Source of the DNA: Coptis chinensis
Lineage: Eukaryota > Streptophyta > Magnoliopsida > Ranunculales > Ranunculaceae
Assembly (NCBI GenBank): GCA_015680905.1
Contig: CM027381.1
Span: forward strand, 20,623,501-20,687,500
Direction: 5' to 3'
DNA: 64,000 bases
Under the pieces are notes generated by a model. It had not been told where the DNA came from. It was given only the letters and a program-made list of their open reading frames with translations, and did no database searches. The position numbers and the translations under genes were made by a program. Of the stretch, positions 11,926 through 23,432 are shown piece by piece. Within the stretch, counting starts at the first letter, position 1. Each line of letters begins with the position of its first letter.

Positions 11926-13479
11926 TGATAAAAGGTAAAACGCTAGTTTTACATACGAATAAGTGATAAAACTCAAATATATGTAAAACTAGAACTGATC
12001 CGTGCTTAATATCAAAGCTTTCTACTCTCGTTATCAATGCAATATTTGGAGTAGAGAATTCGTTCAACTCCTAGTTCTTTAGAATTCAAGTTAACTACGA
12101 TAATCAGTCTATCAAAATCAATGAGAGTAATGACGGAAATTATACTACAATGGTAATTCAACTAATCAAGATACGATAATTCAAACTACGGAAATACTAA
12201 ATTGACAATATGAGGAGGAATTAGGGGGATTTGATTCCACCTAAATTCGACTTAATCAACTAGCGAGCAATTGTCGTAATCCGAATTGCAATACTTTCAC
12301 ATAGCAATTGGGTCTTTCTAATCCCTAATTGTTCATGGTAATCTTTACCAACTAACAACTATCATGTGAAGGAATCAAACCCATTCTCATGGTGAACTAA
12401 TTGCTTTCTAGAATGGAATAGATTATTACAAACAATTCTACACTAACAACAATCAAGTTTCATCAAGGCTTCCTCAATCCCCTCTAATGGAGGTTTTAGC
12501 CTTGAATCATTATACTATCATTTCTAAAACAAGAACAATCAAAACAAGTCATTATTGAATAACTACTTAACTTTATTAATCTAATTCAACAATAGTCTAG
12601 GATTCAAAATGGATTAAAACTAAATTTAAAACTAATTTAGTATTCAGATTATGAATACTAATTATCAATTTAAAACAACTAAATCTATGAATGAAGAATT
12701 GAATTCAAAATTAAATATTGAAATATAAACTAAGTATTTTATTCTAAAATTCAAAACTTGTTCGAACAACTAATAAAATTGACAACTAACTAGATTCATC
12801 TATAAAGACTAAATTAATGAATTAAAAACTAAGTATTTTTATCATTCACTCTTTAAAAAACTAACTAAAAACTAATTGACTAAGTAAAAAACAAGATAGC
12901 TTAAGAGCTAAGTCTTTGTTTCTCATATGGAGGAGACAAGATCCACAAATTCGTGCATGGGCGGAGGAGCCATGTTTTGAGTCGGAAAATCGAGTCCAAA
13001 ACCTCATTACTTCAGTCCACGAAGGAGTTTTCAGTTGGAAATGACTTCAATAGCCTTTTCGTCTACTTATGCTCCTTTGATTGGGTCAAGGCTTAGACAA
13101 TTAGAAATCTCTTTCCGAGCCGGTCGTTTTGATGTAAGGTAGGCCCAATTCCAAGGTATTAGTCTAAAGATATAGCCTTCGAAAGTTTTGCTGACTTTTG
13201 TTCGCTGTTTCTGCCCGCATTGACTTTGACTTTTCAGCTTTGACTGGGCTTTAAAAAGGTTTTTTCTCCTTGAATCTTGGCCTTTGATCATAGAACTTCT
13301 TAGCAACCAACCTTTGCTCCATTATCTCGCAAAAAGGGCGCATTTCTGTACATATTCAATTTCAATGCCTAAAATACATAAGAACACGATAACAGTACTA
13401 ACTCTTACTTATTAATCACATATTTGGTCTAAAAGTAATATTGTTAAGGGGTTAAAACTACAGTTTTGGGCTCTTATCA
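11926..13479 (-). repeat. 3' LTR of element A
   Basis: 1554 bp. On the minus strand it begins TGATAAGAGCCC at 13479 and ends TTTTATCA at 11926. It aligns over its whole length with 25426-26978. Confidence 0.93.
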
Positions 13480-13516
13480 AACCACCCCCAAACAGCATTT
13501 TGCTTGTCCTCAAGAA
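13480..13516 (-). promoter_or_regulatory. Polypurine tract and hairpin of element A
   Basis: On the minus strand a TTTGGGGGTGGTT tract abuts the 3' LTR. It is preceded by a gaggacaagcaa sequence like the hairpin upstream of the tracts in C and E; here the 5' arm is altered. Confidence 0.8.
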
Positions 13517-15303
13517 AATATGCAAATATGAGAAATTAGAATAAGTGACCAAAAATGGAGTTCTAACTAATCTCGTTTCGCCGAGTGCGATTGCATTAAC
13601 CATATGCAACAAGGCCTTAAACCACTAGGAATTCCCTATTGGACGAGTTATAGCCTCTTAAGAGTTTTCCAGTGAAGATACTCACAAACTTCATCTATAC
13701 TACAACCATTACGAAATAAAACTATTGTTTCCTTATTTATGTCTCAATTATCTATACATCTCACTATCAATGAATACAGAATAATCAAGTCGAAACCTAA
13801 GCTAAGATATGCATAATAATCAATCATCTATGAATAAACATATATACAATTAGTAATACTATGAAATGTACTAACATGTCCGTTTCTGAAACTTTGGAAT
13901 AACGTCCTTAAGTAGGTCCTCACATAAAAGTCAAGACAAAAGCACTCTGATTTTTCTACTCAAGTTTCGCTACTCTAGTGTGCAGTGGGCACACTTTACC
14001 TTACAAACTCAATGACACACAAGGAAGCCGAAGTTGATCAAACACATCTGCCACTTACTATCACACTAACCTATTCCTAATTGAGCTAGAGGTCTTTATT
14101 AGGTATTGCGGGGATAAGGTGATGGTTTAAGAATGAAGGAAATGGATATTCAAAAAGAACCAGTCTTAGATAATAGAATCTTCATATTCTGTAACTAGAG
14201 AAAACCTTGTTCTTTTGCTTCTACACTTTGTTTCTATCCTTAGCCTTTTTATTTTGGCTTTTTGACTCATTTTATTCTATTTTTGGAGTTTTTATTTTGT
14301 TTTTTTTATTTTTATTTTCTTTGGTTAGATTTTTTTTTTTCGGAAGTAACTAACTAATTTTTGTTTACACAGGTTTTTCTCTTCTCTTTTCTTCACTCAT
14401 CTTATTCTCAGACTCGTTCTAAAATGGGTAGGTTGATTTTTTATTTTGTTTTGTTTTTGTAAAAGGGTAAAGGAATTGTAGTTTATGAAAGGCTAAAGAA
14501 AGGCTCAGAGGGGAGACTAGCGGAAAATAATTCATAGGTTTGAATTTTTGGCTATATCGATCCAAAGAAGGCCTAAATTCTCGCTTAGGATATGGTATAG
14601 TGATCAAGCAAGTGGACGTGTGATTTCTCTATCCGGAATTTACTTCTTCCTTGTGTCATTTCTCAAATATTTCACTCATATAAGGCTTTAGGCTATATTC
14701 TCATAGGATTTGTAGAATAAGTACTCTAGCCTAAATTTCAGAAACTTATTGCCAAACAATCATAGATACTCATGTAATATATTTATAGAAAGATGCAAAG
14801 ATTATTACCTACATATTAACCTAAGTTTCTAAAAACTATTCTAATAGAAAAGCTAACGTGAGACTTCTAGATTATTAAAAGCATAGAGAAAGAAAACAAT
14901 ACCAATATTCCTAAGTGTATAGTATAACTTTTTATTTATTAATTTTTTTTTAATTTTTAATTTTTTTTGAAATTTTGAACTTTTTACTAGGAAACAAGTG
15001 CATATTGTACATATCTATATCCTAACAGGTGCCTTAATTTATGCGTGTTTCTATGCTATCCCCAAACAAAAACATGCTTTGTCCTCAAAATAAAGAATTA
15101 AGGAGGATAGGAGTTACCATTGAAATGCGTGAAAATTTAGAGCATCTGCAAAACAAAGTTAAAACATACTAATATAGATAAAGAAAAACAGACGTAACTC
15201 TATATGAGTTCCACCCGTTATGGGTATAACAAGAATCAAATTGCTTGGGACATAAGCAGACACTAACTGAAACTAAAAAAAAAACTTACCTTATCTCCAG
15301 GGT
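13517..15303 (-). other. Non-coding 3' region of element A
   Basis: Collinear, in reverse, with 41591-43390 of E. No gene. It contains a second polypurine-like module at 15060-15095 (minus: tttgaggacaaagcatg then gtttggggatag) just after ORF4. Confidence 0.75.
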
Positions 15304-16240
15304 TTAAGAGTCATCACTCTCCTCTTTATAGGTCCAAGGTTCTTTTGCGTCCTGCCACGCTATTATAATTTGCCAAGCCCTTCGCAGTGTATCATCAACC
15401 CGTGCTAACCTGTCAAGTGTTACTCGGTCTGATAGGGTTGTACCAAATGAGGTTGCACCTGCCATCCCGGCCAAGTCATAACTCGAAATGAACGAACCAC
15501 GCAATTGGTGGCTCTCATGATTTCAACCTTAATCCAATCCGTGAACTGGGTACAGAATTCAGGTAAACAATTGTGCATGATGTGGCAAACCAAAACAGGC
15601 ATAAGAAGATACTTATGCCTCATGCTATGGGCTCTCTTTAGACTAGCCACTAAAACTTTGGGAATGTCATATAGGCGACGTCCCTTAGCTAAAGCATGGA
15701 AAACGTCACCAACGGTACTATTTGCAGAAGTAAACTGCCACTCCCTTAAAATATTCATCAGGATGAATAACATGGTGGTGCCTACATTCAGGGACAGGCT
15801 ACCAAGGGCTATGTTATATCGCCCTTGGTCCATTACGAGAAACACCCCTCCCCTATAATACTCGTGGAAATACGCATAGTTATAGAGGTATGCATTATCA
15901 GTCATATATCCCCACGTGTTTGTAGGATTAGGCAAAGGCAATCCCGAAACCAACCTCCATAGGTCTCGCTTCCTAACAAGTGTTTGTAGGATTATGCAAA
16001 GTCATAGAGGTATGCATTAACTACGATGGAGAATTTTTGTTCTCAATCAGGTTGACAAAAGAAATTACCATTATTGTAGAAATATGTAGTAAGCTGAGGT
16101 GAATACGAGTCATCATCACTTACCAGTAGATGCGGCCATCCTAACTGCAAGATCCTATCGCGGAACCAACCTTCATAGGTCTGGTTTCCCAACAAGTCTT
16201 CGAAAGACTGCTCAGGTATGACTGTAGGAGATATCATCAC
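15304..16240 (-). pseudogene. ORF4 (post-pol extra ORF) of element A
   Basis: Starts at ATG 16240 (MMISPTVIPEQ) and ends at 15304 (EESDDS, stop). Blocks in order: GWFRDRILQLGWPHLL; YSPQLTTYFY; NTWGYMTDNAYLYNY; ALGSLSLNVG; GRRLYDIPK; MRHKYLLMPVLVCHIM; MTWPGWQVQPH; AWQDAKE. The middle (about 15.95-16.07 kb) is scrambled by a short local duplication and has stops, and the frame shifts near the end. No signal peptide or clear membrane segment. It lies about 0.8 kb downstream of ORF3 with its own TATA-bearing leader. Function is unknown. It shows a distant match in pattern to ORF3. Confidence 0.75.
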
Positions 16241-17049
16241 AATAACTACTCTCTAGAAGTGCTGCTAACAACCCTGGAACACTCACAAAAAATTAGAAAA
16301 TTATAGTGGCTACGAAGGTTAGGGCATGGGGTGCACTCCGAAATGGCCTTTAAAGGGCACGGGTCGCGCTCCTTGTGTACCTCGAGTTCAGTTGTGTGTG
16401 TCTGGCCTTCGTAAGTAGCCTATATATAGAGGCGCGGTAGCTCCGTGTGCTCTGAGCAGGATGAAATGAAAAACAAAAGGAAAAATTTAGAGGTTCAAGG
16501 TGAGAGATGTAAGTGAGATGTGTGGGTTGTGAGTGTAAAATGCATTAAGTATATATAGGGTTTTAGTTTCTAAAACGAATTAACAAGTTGCCCAAAATTA
16601 TTAAGGCAATTGCCGGAAACAAAATATTTCCAAAACCTATAATGGAAACAACCCAGATTCATTATTCCAAAACAAACCTAATATCTTTTAGATTGAATTT
16701 AGAATAGCAACTTCCTAACTCATTGAAATTTCATCCTACCACAATATCTAATCCTAGCCATACCAATATTGGCAACATTCTCAACCAACTTAATGCAAAA
16801 TTACTTCTAAAATGGTGGATAAGATAAAAGCAATGCTGAAAATAATAATACTACCCGCAAACAATTTGGGAAGGTGAGATTTACGCAAAAAATCATCGGC
16901 ATGCTTAGACAAAACCCAATTTAAATTAAAATAGAAATTCAAATAACAATTAACTACAGAATTCAAATTTAACTACTGAATTTAACAACTTAACATCCAA
17001 TATAGTAAAACAATAAAAACAACATCAAAACAACAAATTTCCTAAACCA
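16241..17049 (-). other. Leader between ORF3 and ORF4, element A
   Basis: No gene. On the minus strand it has a TATA box (16550-16557), then a GC-rich segment at about 16320-16400 whose sequence ggtcgcgctccttgtgta (plus strand) recurs in the gag leader of the same element near 25120. A degenerate polypurine-like ttgtttgcgggtag (minus) lies near 16860. Confidence 0.6.
16550..16557 (-). promoter_or_regulatory. Candidate internal TATA box upstream of ORF4, element A
   Basis: ccctatatatac on the minus strand, about 310 bp upstream of the ORF4 ATG. Element E has ctctataaatac at the matching place (40382-40389), about 290 bp upstream of its ORF4 ATG. Both are followed by a C/A-rich tract (ttacactcac and ctacactcca). 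Confidence 0.45.
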
Positions 17050-18178
17050 CTAGCCACGAGATGAAGATGGGCCCGAGCCATCTGTCCTTTGGTGATGACG
17101 CTCATGCCTCACATACTCCTTTGAGGAAGAACCCCTGATGGGTGGCATGCGCTATAGAACTTCCACTCGGAACTGGCGCTGTGCCTCCATAAATGCCTTC
17201 ATCTCTACCCAACGCTCATCCTCACGCTAGACGATAGTCTCCATGTTAGCATGGAGATCCGTGTGACCATCGTACGTTGAGCAATTCAAAATCCGTCTGA
17301 AGGTTCTTTTGGTTATTTTGGATTCTAACCTGCCTAGTCCGTAGGTCTTCACAAATATTATTAAGGGATCACAAGCCACGATGCAGCACTGACATGAGTT
17401 CTACATCAGAAATACACCTTTCCAAGGCATTGGCATCAAAATATGCCGTATCCTCCTCCTCATCATCCGAATCAACTACCCTATCCTCCGGCAACCTCCA
17501 AGTCTTCTAGATACACTCTGTATAAATAGTTGCATTTAAATGCAACTTTAACATAATACGATCAGATTTTGTAACAGCCCCAAAATACATCATGACCTTA
17601 GTGATCAATACAGGGAAGGGTGCAATATTCTTTCCAACTCCTCTAATCATATTTAATATAAAATCGAGGATGCATAATTTATACCTCTTCTCTTGCAATA
17701 TCCAGAGAACGTGCAGACAGTTCAACCCGATGTCGCTGACTTTCTCTTTCCCAATGATGTTCTTACCAATCCACTGAGCTATAGCCAGCTGGTTGGTTTG
17801 CAGAGATGACTGTCGGACACAATGTGATTTCGGATTATACTGTCCCTCTAAGACAGTGTCTCTCATCAATGCAGGAACTCCAACATACTGGGATTCCTGC
17901 AAGGTGGCTTCGAGATGGGGTTCTGGCGTAATGCCTAAAATATCAGCTAACAAATCTCTAGAAACTTCTCTCCTCACCCCAGTCACCTTCACAAAAATTT
18001 TCTGACCCTCCAACTCCCTCTTCTTATAAAATTACGACACCAAATCGGAGTGGTAGAAGTCATTCTCTGAATACCACAACCTATTCCAATCCCTCCTAAT
18101 CATCTCGTCACTAAAAAATGGCGTAAAGTGGTCGGCAGTAAAAGCCTATTCCGACAAAAGTCTTCGTTTTTTAGTCAT
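17050..18178 (-). pseudogene. ORF3 of element A: 'putative plant transposon protein'-type domain with coiled-coil tail
   Basis: ATG at 18178 (MTKKRRLLSE, then a stop for an expected residue, then AFTADHFTPFFSDEM). Main domain blocks: DRDW-like start, FYKKRELEGQKIFVKV, REVSRDLLADILGI, HCVRQSSLQTNQLAIAQWIG, KEKVSDIGLNCLHVLWIL, PFPVLITKVMMYFG. An in-frame TAG at about 17507 is followed by a conserved acidic segment (EDRVVDSDDEEED) and a Q/E/N-rich tail likely to be a coiled coil, ending in a Ser-rich C-terminus at 17050. The domain is known in plant Athila-type elements; its role is not established. The 168-residue frame 17507-18013 is the longest intact part. Confidence 0.7.
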
Positions 18179-19280
18179 TGAAGTTTGAAGTCGATTTGTG
18201 GGCTTGAGTGCAATGTGGGGAATGAGTTTGAATCAAACTCACTCAAAAATTTGGAGTGGGCGCGGTGGTGTTTGAATTTGTTGGGGTTTTTTTTTTTTTT
18301 GTGGTTAAACTGTTGATAATGGTGGTGGAGATGATGTGGAGAAGATTTGGAGTGGGGGAAACCTTTTTGACATGGTGGTATTTGGATAAATTTTGTTAGG
18401 GTTTAACTGTTGATAATGGCGAGAATTGGAGAAGATGAACTCGCGATCTGTTTTTGGGTTTAAGACGTCACACGTGTGTCGCACTTGCGTGCGATATTTG
18501 GGCCCAAGCGCAATTCGATTTTAGACAATTCCGTTTTTATGCGCGCAAACTAAAATTGAAATTCTTGATTCGTTACCGATCCGATTTTTGCGAATGAGTT
18601 ATGAAAATGATCAGCAGAGAATTTCCAATCCAATGATCCATAAAACACTTTATTCTAACTATGGTTGACATATAAAAAGGTATAAAATGCCTTGAAGTAC
18701 GTGAATAACGTGAGTTATGCGAACAAATGAAATCTAAATTTATTGATAATATCAACCCGAATCAAAATATGATTAAACTACATAAGCAACAAAAATGGAA
18801 AGTAATCAAGGATGGAAAGACCAACACCCCACCCCCAAACAAATTTTATAGAACAGAGTTTAGAAAATTTGTTTTAAGCATGGGTCTTTTAAAGTTAGAT
18901 TCCCTAGACTTCCTAGATTACTATTTTTATGGTTTTGATATATATATATATGTCCCTCTATGGTGTGAATTATGTCTTTATTGCTTTTCATTTTCCTTAT
19001 GGTTTTGATATATATATATATCAAAACCATAAAAATATATATATATAATTTTTTATGAATACGGATTAATATAAGGAAAATGAAAAGCAATAAAGACATA
19101 ATTCACACCATAGAGGGACATGACTTAAAAACCGAGAAAACATGCAAGAGTGGAAAACGTGAATTATGTTAAATGTGGTATTAGGATCCGGTACTTACAG
19201 CCACACACTCTAATAGGAGGGTCCGAATGGTGTACTCACCAATATATGCAAGTGAAAGGAAGTATGCCAAACAACAAAGG
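18179..19280 (-). other. Spacer between integrase and ORF3, element A
   Basis: No gene. It holds a polypurine-like tract with hairpin arms at 18825-18875 (minus: aaacaaatttt, loop, aaaatttgtttgggggtgg), a 51-bp perfect inverted duplication at 18950-19121, and a block at about 18550-18710 that is conserved upstream of ORF3 in E and G. Confidence 0.65.
18950..19121. repeat. Large inverted duplication with nested palindrome
   Basis: Arms 18950-19000 and 19071-19121 are perfect reverse complements over 51 bp. Between them, 18997-19032 is itself a 36-bp perfect palindrome centred on TA repeats. The corresponding place in element E (about 38085-38160) has only one arm, so the inversion arose in A or its immediate lineage. 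Confidence 0.95.
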
Positions 19281-20408
19281 TCAGTCCTCATAGACAGGGT
19301 CCAGTAAAAAAACTTCCTCCACACCAGGGGACATTAACTCGTTAAAATATTTTAGCCGTTGGCCATTGACTTGAAAGATACTGTTGTCCTTGGGATTTAC
19401 GAAGGTGATCGCACCGTAAGGGGTGACTTCAGTAACCAGAAAAAGACCAGACCAACGAGTTTTTAATTTCTTGGGAAAAATATGTAGACGGGAGTTGTAA
19501 AGCAAGACCTTTTGACCAACCACAAATTCTTTGCGCAAGATTTGCTTATCATGAACACGTTTCATGTTAGCTTTATAATCCTTTGCGAGATCATGAGAAT
19601 CGCTATGGATTTCTTCAAGCTCATTCAATTGCAACTTGCGCTTGACACCCGCCTCATCAAAATTGAAGTTAAGGCTTTTTATAGCCCACATAACACGGTG
19701 CTCCAATTCAACAGGCAAATGACAAGGTTTCCCAAATACAAGTCTGAAAGGAGACATACCTATAGGAGTTTTGAAAGCAGTCCTATACGCCCTTAAGGCA
19801 TCAGTTAGACACTTGGACCAATATTTCCTATCAAGATTTACAATTGTTTCTAAGATTTTTTTGATTTTCCTATTAGAAACTTCTACTTGGCCGCTAGTTT
19901 GTGGATGAGAAGGAGTTGCCACCTTATGAGTAACTCCATACTTTTTAACTAGAGGCGCAACAACTCTGTTGCAAAAATGTGTTCCACCATCACTAATGAT
20001 GGCTTTAGGAATGCCAAACTGACAGAAAATATATTCCTTAACAAAAAACACAACTGTCTTATGGTCATTGCTATTGCAAGCCATGGCCTCTATCCATTTA
20101 GACACGTAGTGCATGACAACCAGAATATATATAAAACCATGGAAAATAGGATAAGGACCCATGAAATCAATGCCCCATACATCAAAATTTTTTACCACCA
20201 TGATTGGATTTAATGGCATCATATTACGCTTAGTGATTCGCCCAAGTTGTTGGCAACGAACACACGTCTTGCAATGCACTTGGGCATCTTTATAAAGGGT
20301 AGGCCAATAAAACCTACATTGAAGAATTTTAGCAGCTGTTTTCATACCACCAAAATGACAACCACACTTTTTGTCGTGGCAGAACGATAGAACCTCATTA
20401 TATTCCCA
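19281..20408 (-). CDS. Integrase region of pol, element A
   Basis: Opens after an in-frame TAG (20409-20411, minus) at the N-terminal zinc-binding region. The His-containing [11 protein letters not shown] segment and HCKTCVRC give an HHCC-type finger. The catalytic core shows D in WGIDFMGP, D in IISDGGTHF and E in [11 protein letters not shown], the D,D-E pattern of retroviral-type integrases. The C-terminal part ends LLDPVYED at 19281. The 354-residue stretch from MKTAAK at 20345 is uninterrupted and is the best preserved integrase in the window. It is the C-terminal end of a gag-pol polyprotein, not an independent gene. Confidence 0.85.
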   Translation of the reverse strand, partial: WEYNEVLSFCHDKKCGCHFGGMKTAAKILQCRFYWPTLYKDAQVHCKTCVRCQQLGRITKRNMMPLNPIMVVKNFDVWGIDFMGPYPIFHGFIYILVVMHYVSKWIEAMACNSNDHKTVVFFVKEYIFCQFGIPKAIISDGGTHFCNRVVAPLVKKYGVTHKVATPSHPQTSGQVEVSNRKIKKILETIVNLDRKYWSKCLTDALRAYRTAFKTPIGMSPFRLVFGKPCHLPVELEHRVMWAIKSLNFNFDEAGVKRKLQLNELEEIHSDSHDLAKDYKANMKRVHDKQILRKEFVVGQKVLLYNSRLHIFPKKLKTRWSGLFLVTEVTPYGAITFVNPKDNSIFQVNGQRLKYFNELMSPGVEEVFLLDPVYED

Positions 20409-22118
20409 CTAGGGAATACAATGACGAATAATTTGATCCGCACAATACTTAAAAAGGTAGGGCTCATCCCAGTAGTATAGCTTAACTCTGGCCAAAAACT
20501 TCTTACGTTCATTTCTTGACCAAACATCAGGAAGAATATCAGACACTAAATAATTCACAATGTCAGCATACCATGGTGCAGAAAAAATAGCATACATATG
20601 CTCATCAGGAAAGGAGTTAGGTATGGACTCAGAATCACTATCAACGTCATTTGTTAGTCTAGATAAGTGGTCGGCAACAACATTTTCGACCACTCTTTTG
20701 TCCTTAATTTCTAATGTGAACTGTTGCAGGAGAAAAATCCATCGGATTAATTTCTACTTAGCATCCTTCTTTGCAAGAAGGTACCTAAGGGCTACATGGT
20801 CCGTGTAAACTAAAGTCTTAGTACCAACCAAATAAGGCCGAAACTTATCTAAAGCATAAACGACAGCTAAGAATTCTTTTTCCGTAGTTGTATAATTCCT
20901 TTGAGCATCGTTTAAAGTTTGACTAGCATAATAAATGACAGTGGACTTATTATCTAGTTTCTGACCTAACACAGCACCAACGACATAATTACTAGCATCA
21001 CACATGAGATCGAAAGGTTTGGACCAATCGGGAAGCTGTATAATGGGTGCGGATGTTAAGGCGGATTTTAAAGTTTCAAAAGCCTGTTTACAGTTAAAAT
21101 TAAAATCAAAGATGGCATCCTTTAAAAGCAAATTAGTCAAAGGCCTAGCTATTTTTGAAAAATCCGTAATAAAACGCCTATAAAAACCTGTATGGCCTAA
21201 AAAGGCTCTAATGTCAGGGACAGTCTGTGGTATAGTTAGAGACGCTATCTTATCTAGTTTGGCCTTATCTACTTTGATGCCATCACTAGACACAATGTGA
21301 CCTAGCACTATTCCCTTTTTCACCATGAAATGATATTTTTCCCAATTTAAAACTAGACTCTTCTCTTCACACCGTGTCAAAACCTTAGATAGGTTAGACA
21401 GGTAGTCAGTGAAAGAGTCTCCATAGATAGAAAAATCATCCATGAAAACTTCCATGAAGCGCTCTACCATGTCACTAAATATATGAAGCATACACTGCTG
21501 GAAGGTACCAGGAGCATTACAAAGGCCAAAAGGCATTCGTTTATAGGCATACGTTCTAAAAGGACATGTCAATGTAGTCTTTTCTTTGTCATCAATATCA
21601 ATAATAATTTGAAAATAGCCAGAGTAGCCATCTAAAAAACAATAAAAAGCATGACCAGCTAGACGTTCGACCATCTAATCTATAAATGGTAAAGGAAAAT
21701 CATCCTTTCGTGTCATGGCATTTAAACGTCTGTAATCAATACAGATCCTCCATTTCATAGGACCATGTGTGGAAACAGATTCACCATTAGCATTACGTAT
21801 CATGGTAATCCCTGATTTCTTAGGAACTACATGAATGGGACTTACCCATTCGCTATCGGAGATTGGGTATATGATACCCGCTTTGAGTAAACGTAAGACT
21901 TCTTCCCTGACCACCTCTTTCATGGTAGGGTTTAACCGACGCTGAGGTTTGCCAGAAGTCTTTGCATTATCCTCTAAATAGATACGATGAGTGCGAACAT
22001 TAGGGTCAATCCCCTTAATGTCATCTACGGACCAACCAATCCCTGAACGATGTTCCCTAATTACCCTAATCAATTGTGCCTCTTCATCTACAGACAACAA
22101 AGAATATATAATTACCGG
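20409..22118 (-). pseudogene. Reverse transcriptase and RNase H of element A
   Basis: One frame from protease to integrase, interrupted by TAG near 21675, near 20753 and at 20409-20411, each where a Gln codon fits. RT blocks: SPIHVVPKKSG, WRICIDYRRLN, MPFGLCNAPGTFQ, and FMDDFSIYG (the YxDD-type active-site box). The RNase H region has DASNYVVGAVLGQ, TEKEFLAVVYALDKFR and YTDHVALRYLL. Sequence style is Athila-lineage Ty3/gypsy. Some of the stops are consistent with C-to-T change in CAG. Confidence 0.88.
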
Positions 22119-23432
22119 CTAACTACCATCCAGATCAAGTTGAATATACTTCAACTCCGAAGGAAGAGGTTTAAGCACTGGGGTGGTGGGAGTTTTGATA
22201 AAGGCTTCTGGTGGTTCCTCATCTTGAGTAGTGAAGACTTGTTTAGGTAGCAAGTCTTCAAACTCATTAGATGGAGCAACAGAAGGGTCTATGGTAGGTG
22301 TAGACTCGAAGAGGGCATTGACTTCCTCTATGTAGGAGTCATCCTCAAAATCTGAACTTTTAAAGGAAAGAAATTTATGCATCTGGTTTTCTGGAAACAT
22401 GTTATTAAAATAGTCTTGAGCTAAGCTCTCGATCATGCTAACCTCCCCATCTACAGACGAATCTGGTAACTGTTTCATCATTTTAAAAACATTCACCGCA
22501 ATAGAAAGATGGCCAAAAGACATGGACATCGAACCATCGTGGCAATTTATAAGTGCGTTGGTAGTTGCCAAGAAGGGATGCCCTAAGATGATCGAAACGG
22601 AGTCGTTAGCAACTTCTGTATCGAGGATAACAAAATCAGCAGGATAGTAGAAATCTTGAACCTTAACAAGCACATTTTCAACCACACCCTTAGGATACTT
22701 AATAGACCTATTTGCTAATTGCAACGCCATTTTAGTAGGTTGCACCTCCTGTAGACCTATTTGTTTATATAAATAATATGGGAGTAAGTTAGCACTTGCC
22801 CCCAGGTCTAATAGCTTGGTCGTCGTGTGACAATCTCCTAAGGTGCATTGTATAGTAGAACGTCTAGGGTCATTGTACTTAACGATTCCATTATGTTCGG
22901 ATAAGGTTGGAAACTGTTCAGTTAAAAAGGCGTCTTTAGGAATATTTGTCTTACACCTAGTAGTGCACAACTCTTTAAGAAACTTAGTATGGTGAGGTAA
23001 CTTTTTAATCGCTTCAAGAAAGGAAAGGTTTATCGTTAGATTTTTGAAAACTTCCCTAATCTCATCGAAATCCGTATCCTTGGTTAACATGGCTAATCTA
23101 TGGGGAAACGGTGGTTTCTCTCTATATTTAGCATATGGATCAACATGATGTCTAACCTTGGCTTTTTGTTTCTTAGGCTGTGGTTTAACTGGTACCTCTA
23201 CAGGGGTAGGATCTTAAGTTTCTATTCCGGTATCTTGTTCAATATCCGGTGTAGGGACGACTGGTGGGGTAACTACATGCATAGTTACGACGTTATCAAC
23301 CACTCTACCAGAATGGAAAGTAGTGATGGCCTCTAACTCACTTACGTTTCCATTTTCATTACTAGTATTACCATTTACTTCAAAGGTTGTGTTTGCTGTT
23401 TTAGGATTAGGTGTCGCTTGACCTAGAAACAC
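22119..23432 (-). pseudogene. gag C-terminus and aspartic protease of element A
   Basis: A Pro/Thr-rich linker from MFLGQATPNPKT leads, after a stop at 23214, to LLDLGASANLLP (active-site D at about 22810), LADRS-type loop as LANRSIKYP, and ILGHPFLATTNALI, the standard order of a retroviral-type aspartic protease. The active-site triplet is DLG rather than DTG, as in E and F and many Athila-type proteases. A TAG closes the frame at 22119-22121. This whole stretch is in frame with RT. Confidence 0.82.

Noticed and set aside
15505-15858. 117-codon plus-strand frame opposite ORF4 in A
   Set aside because: It is antisense to ORF4; conservation follows the ORF4 frame.
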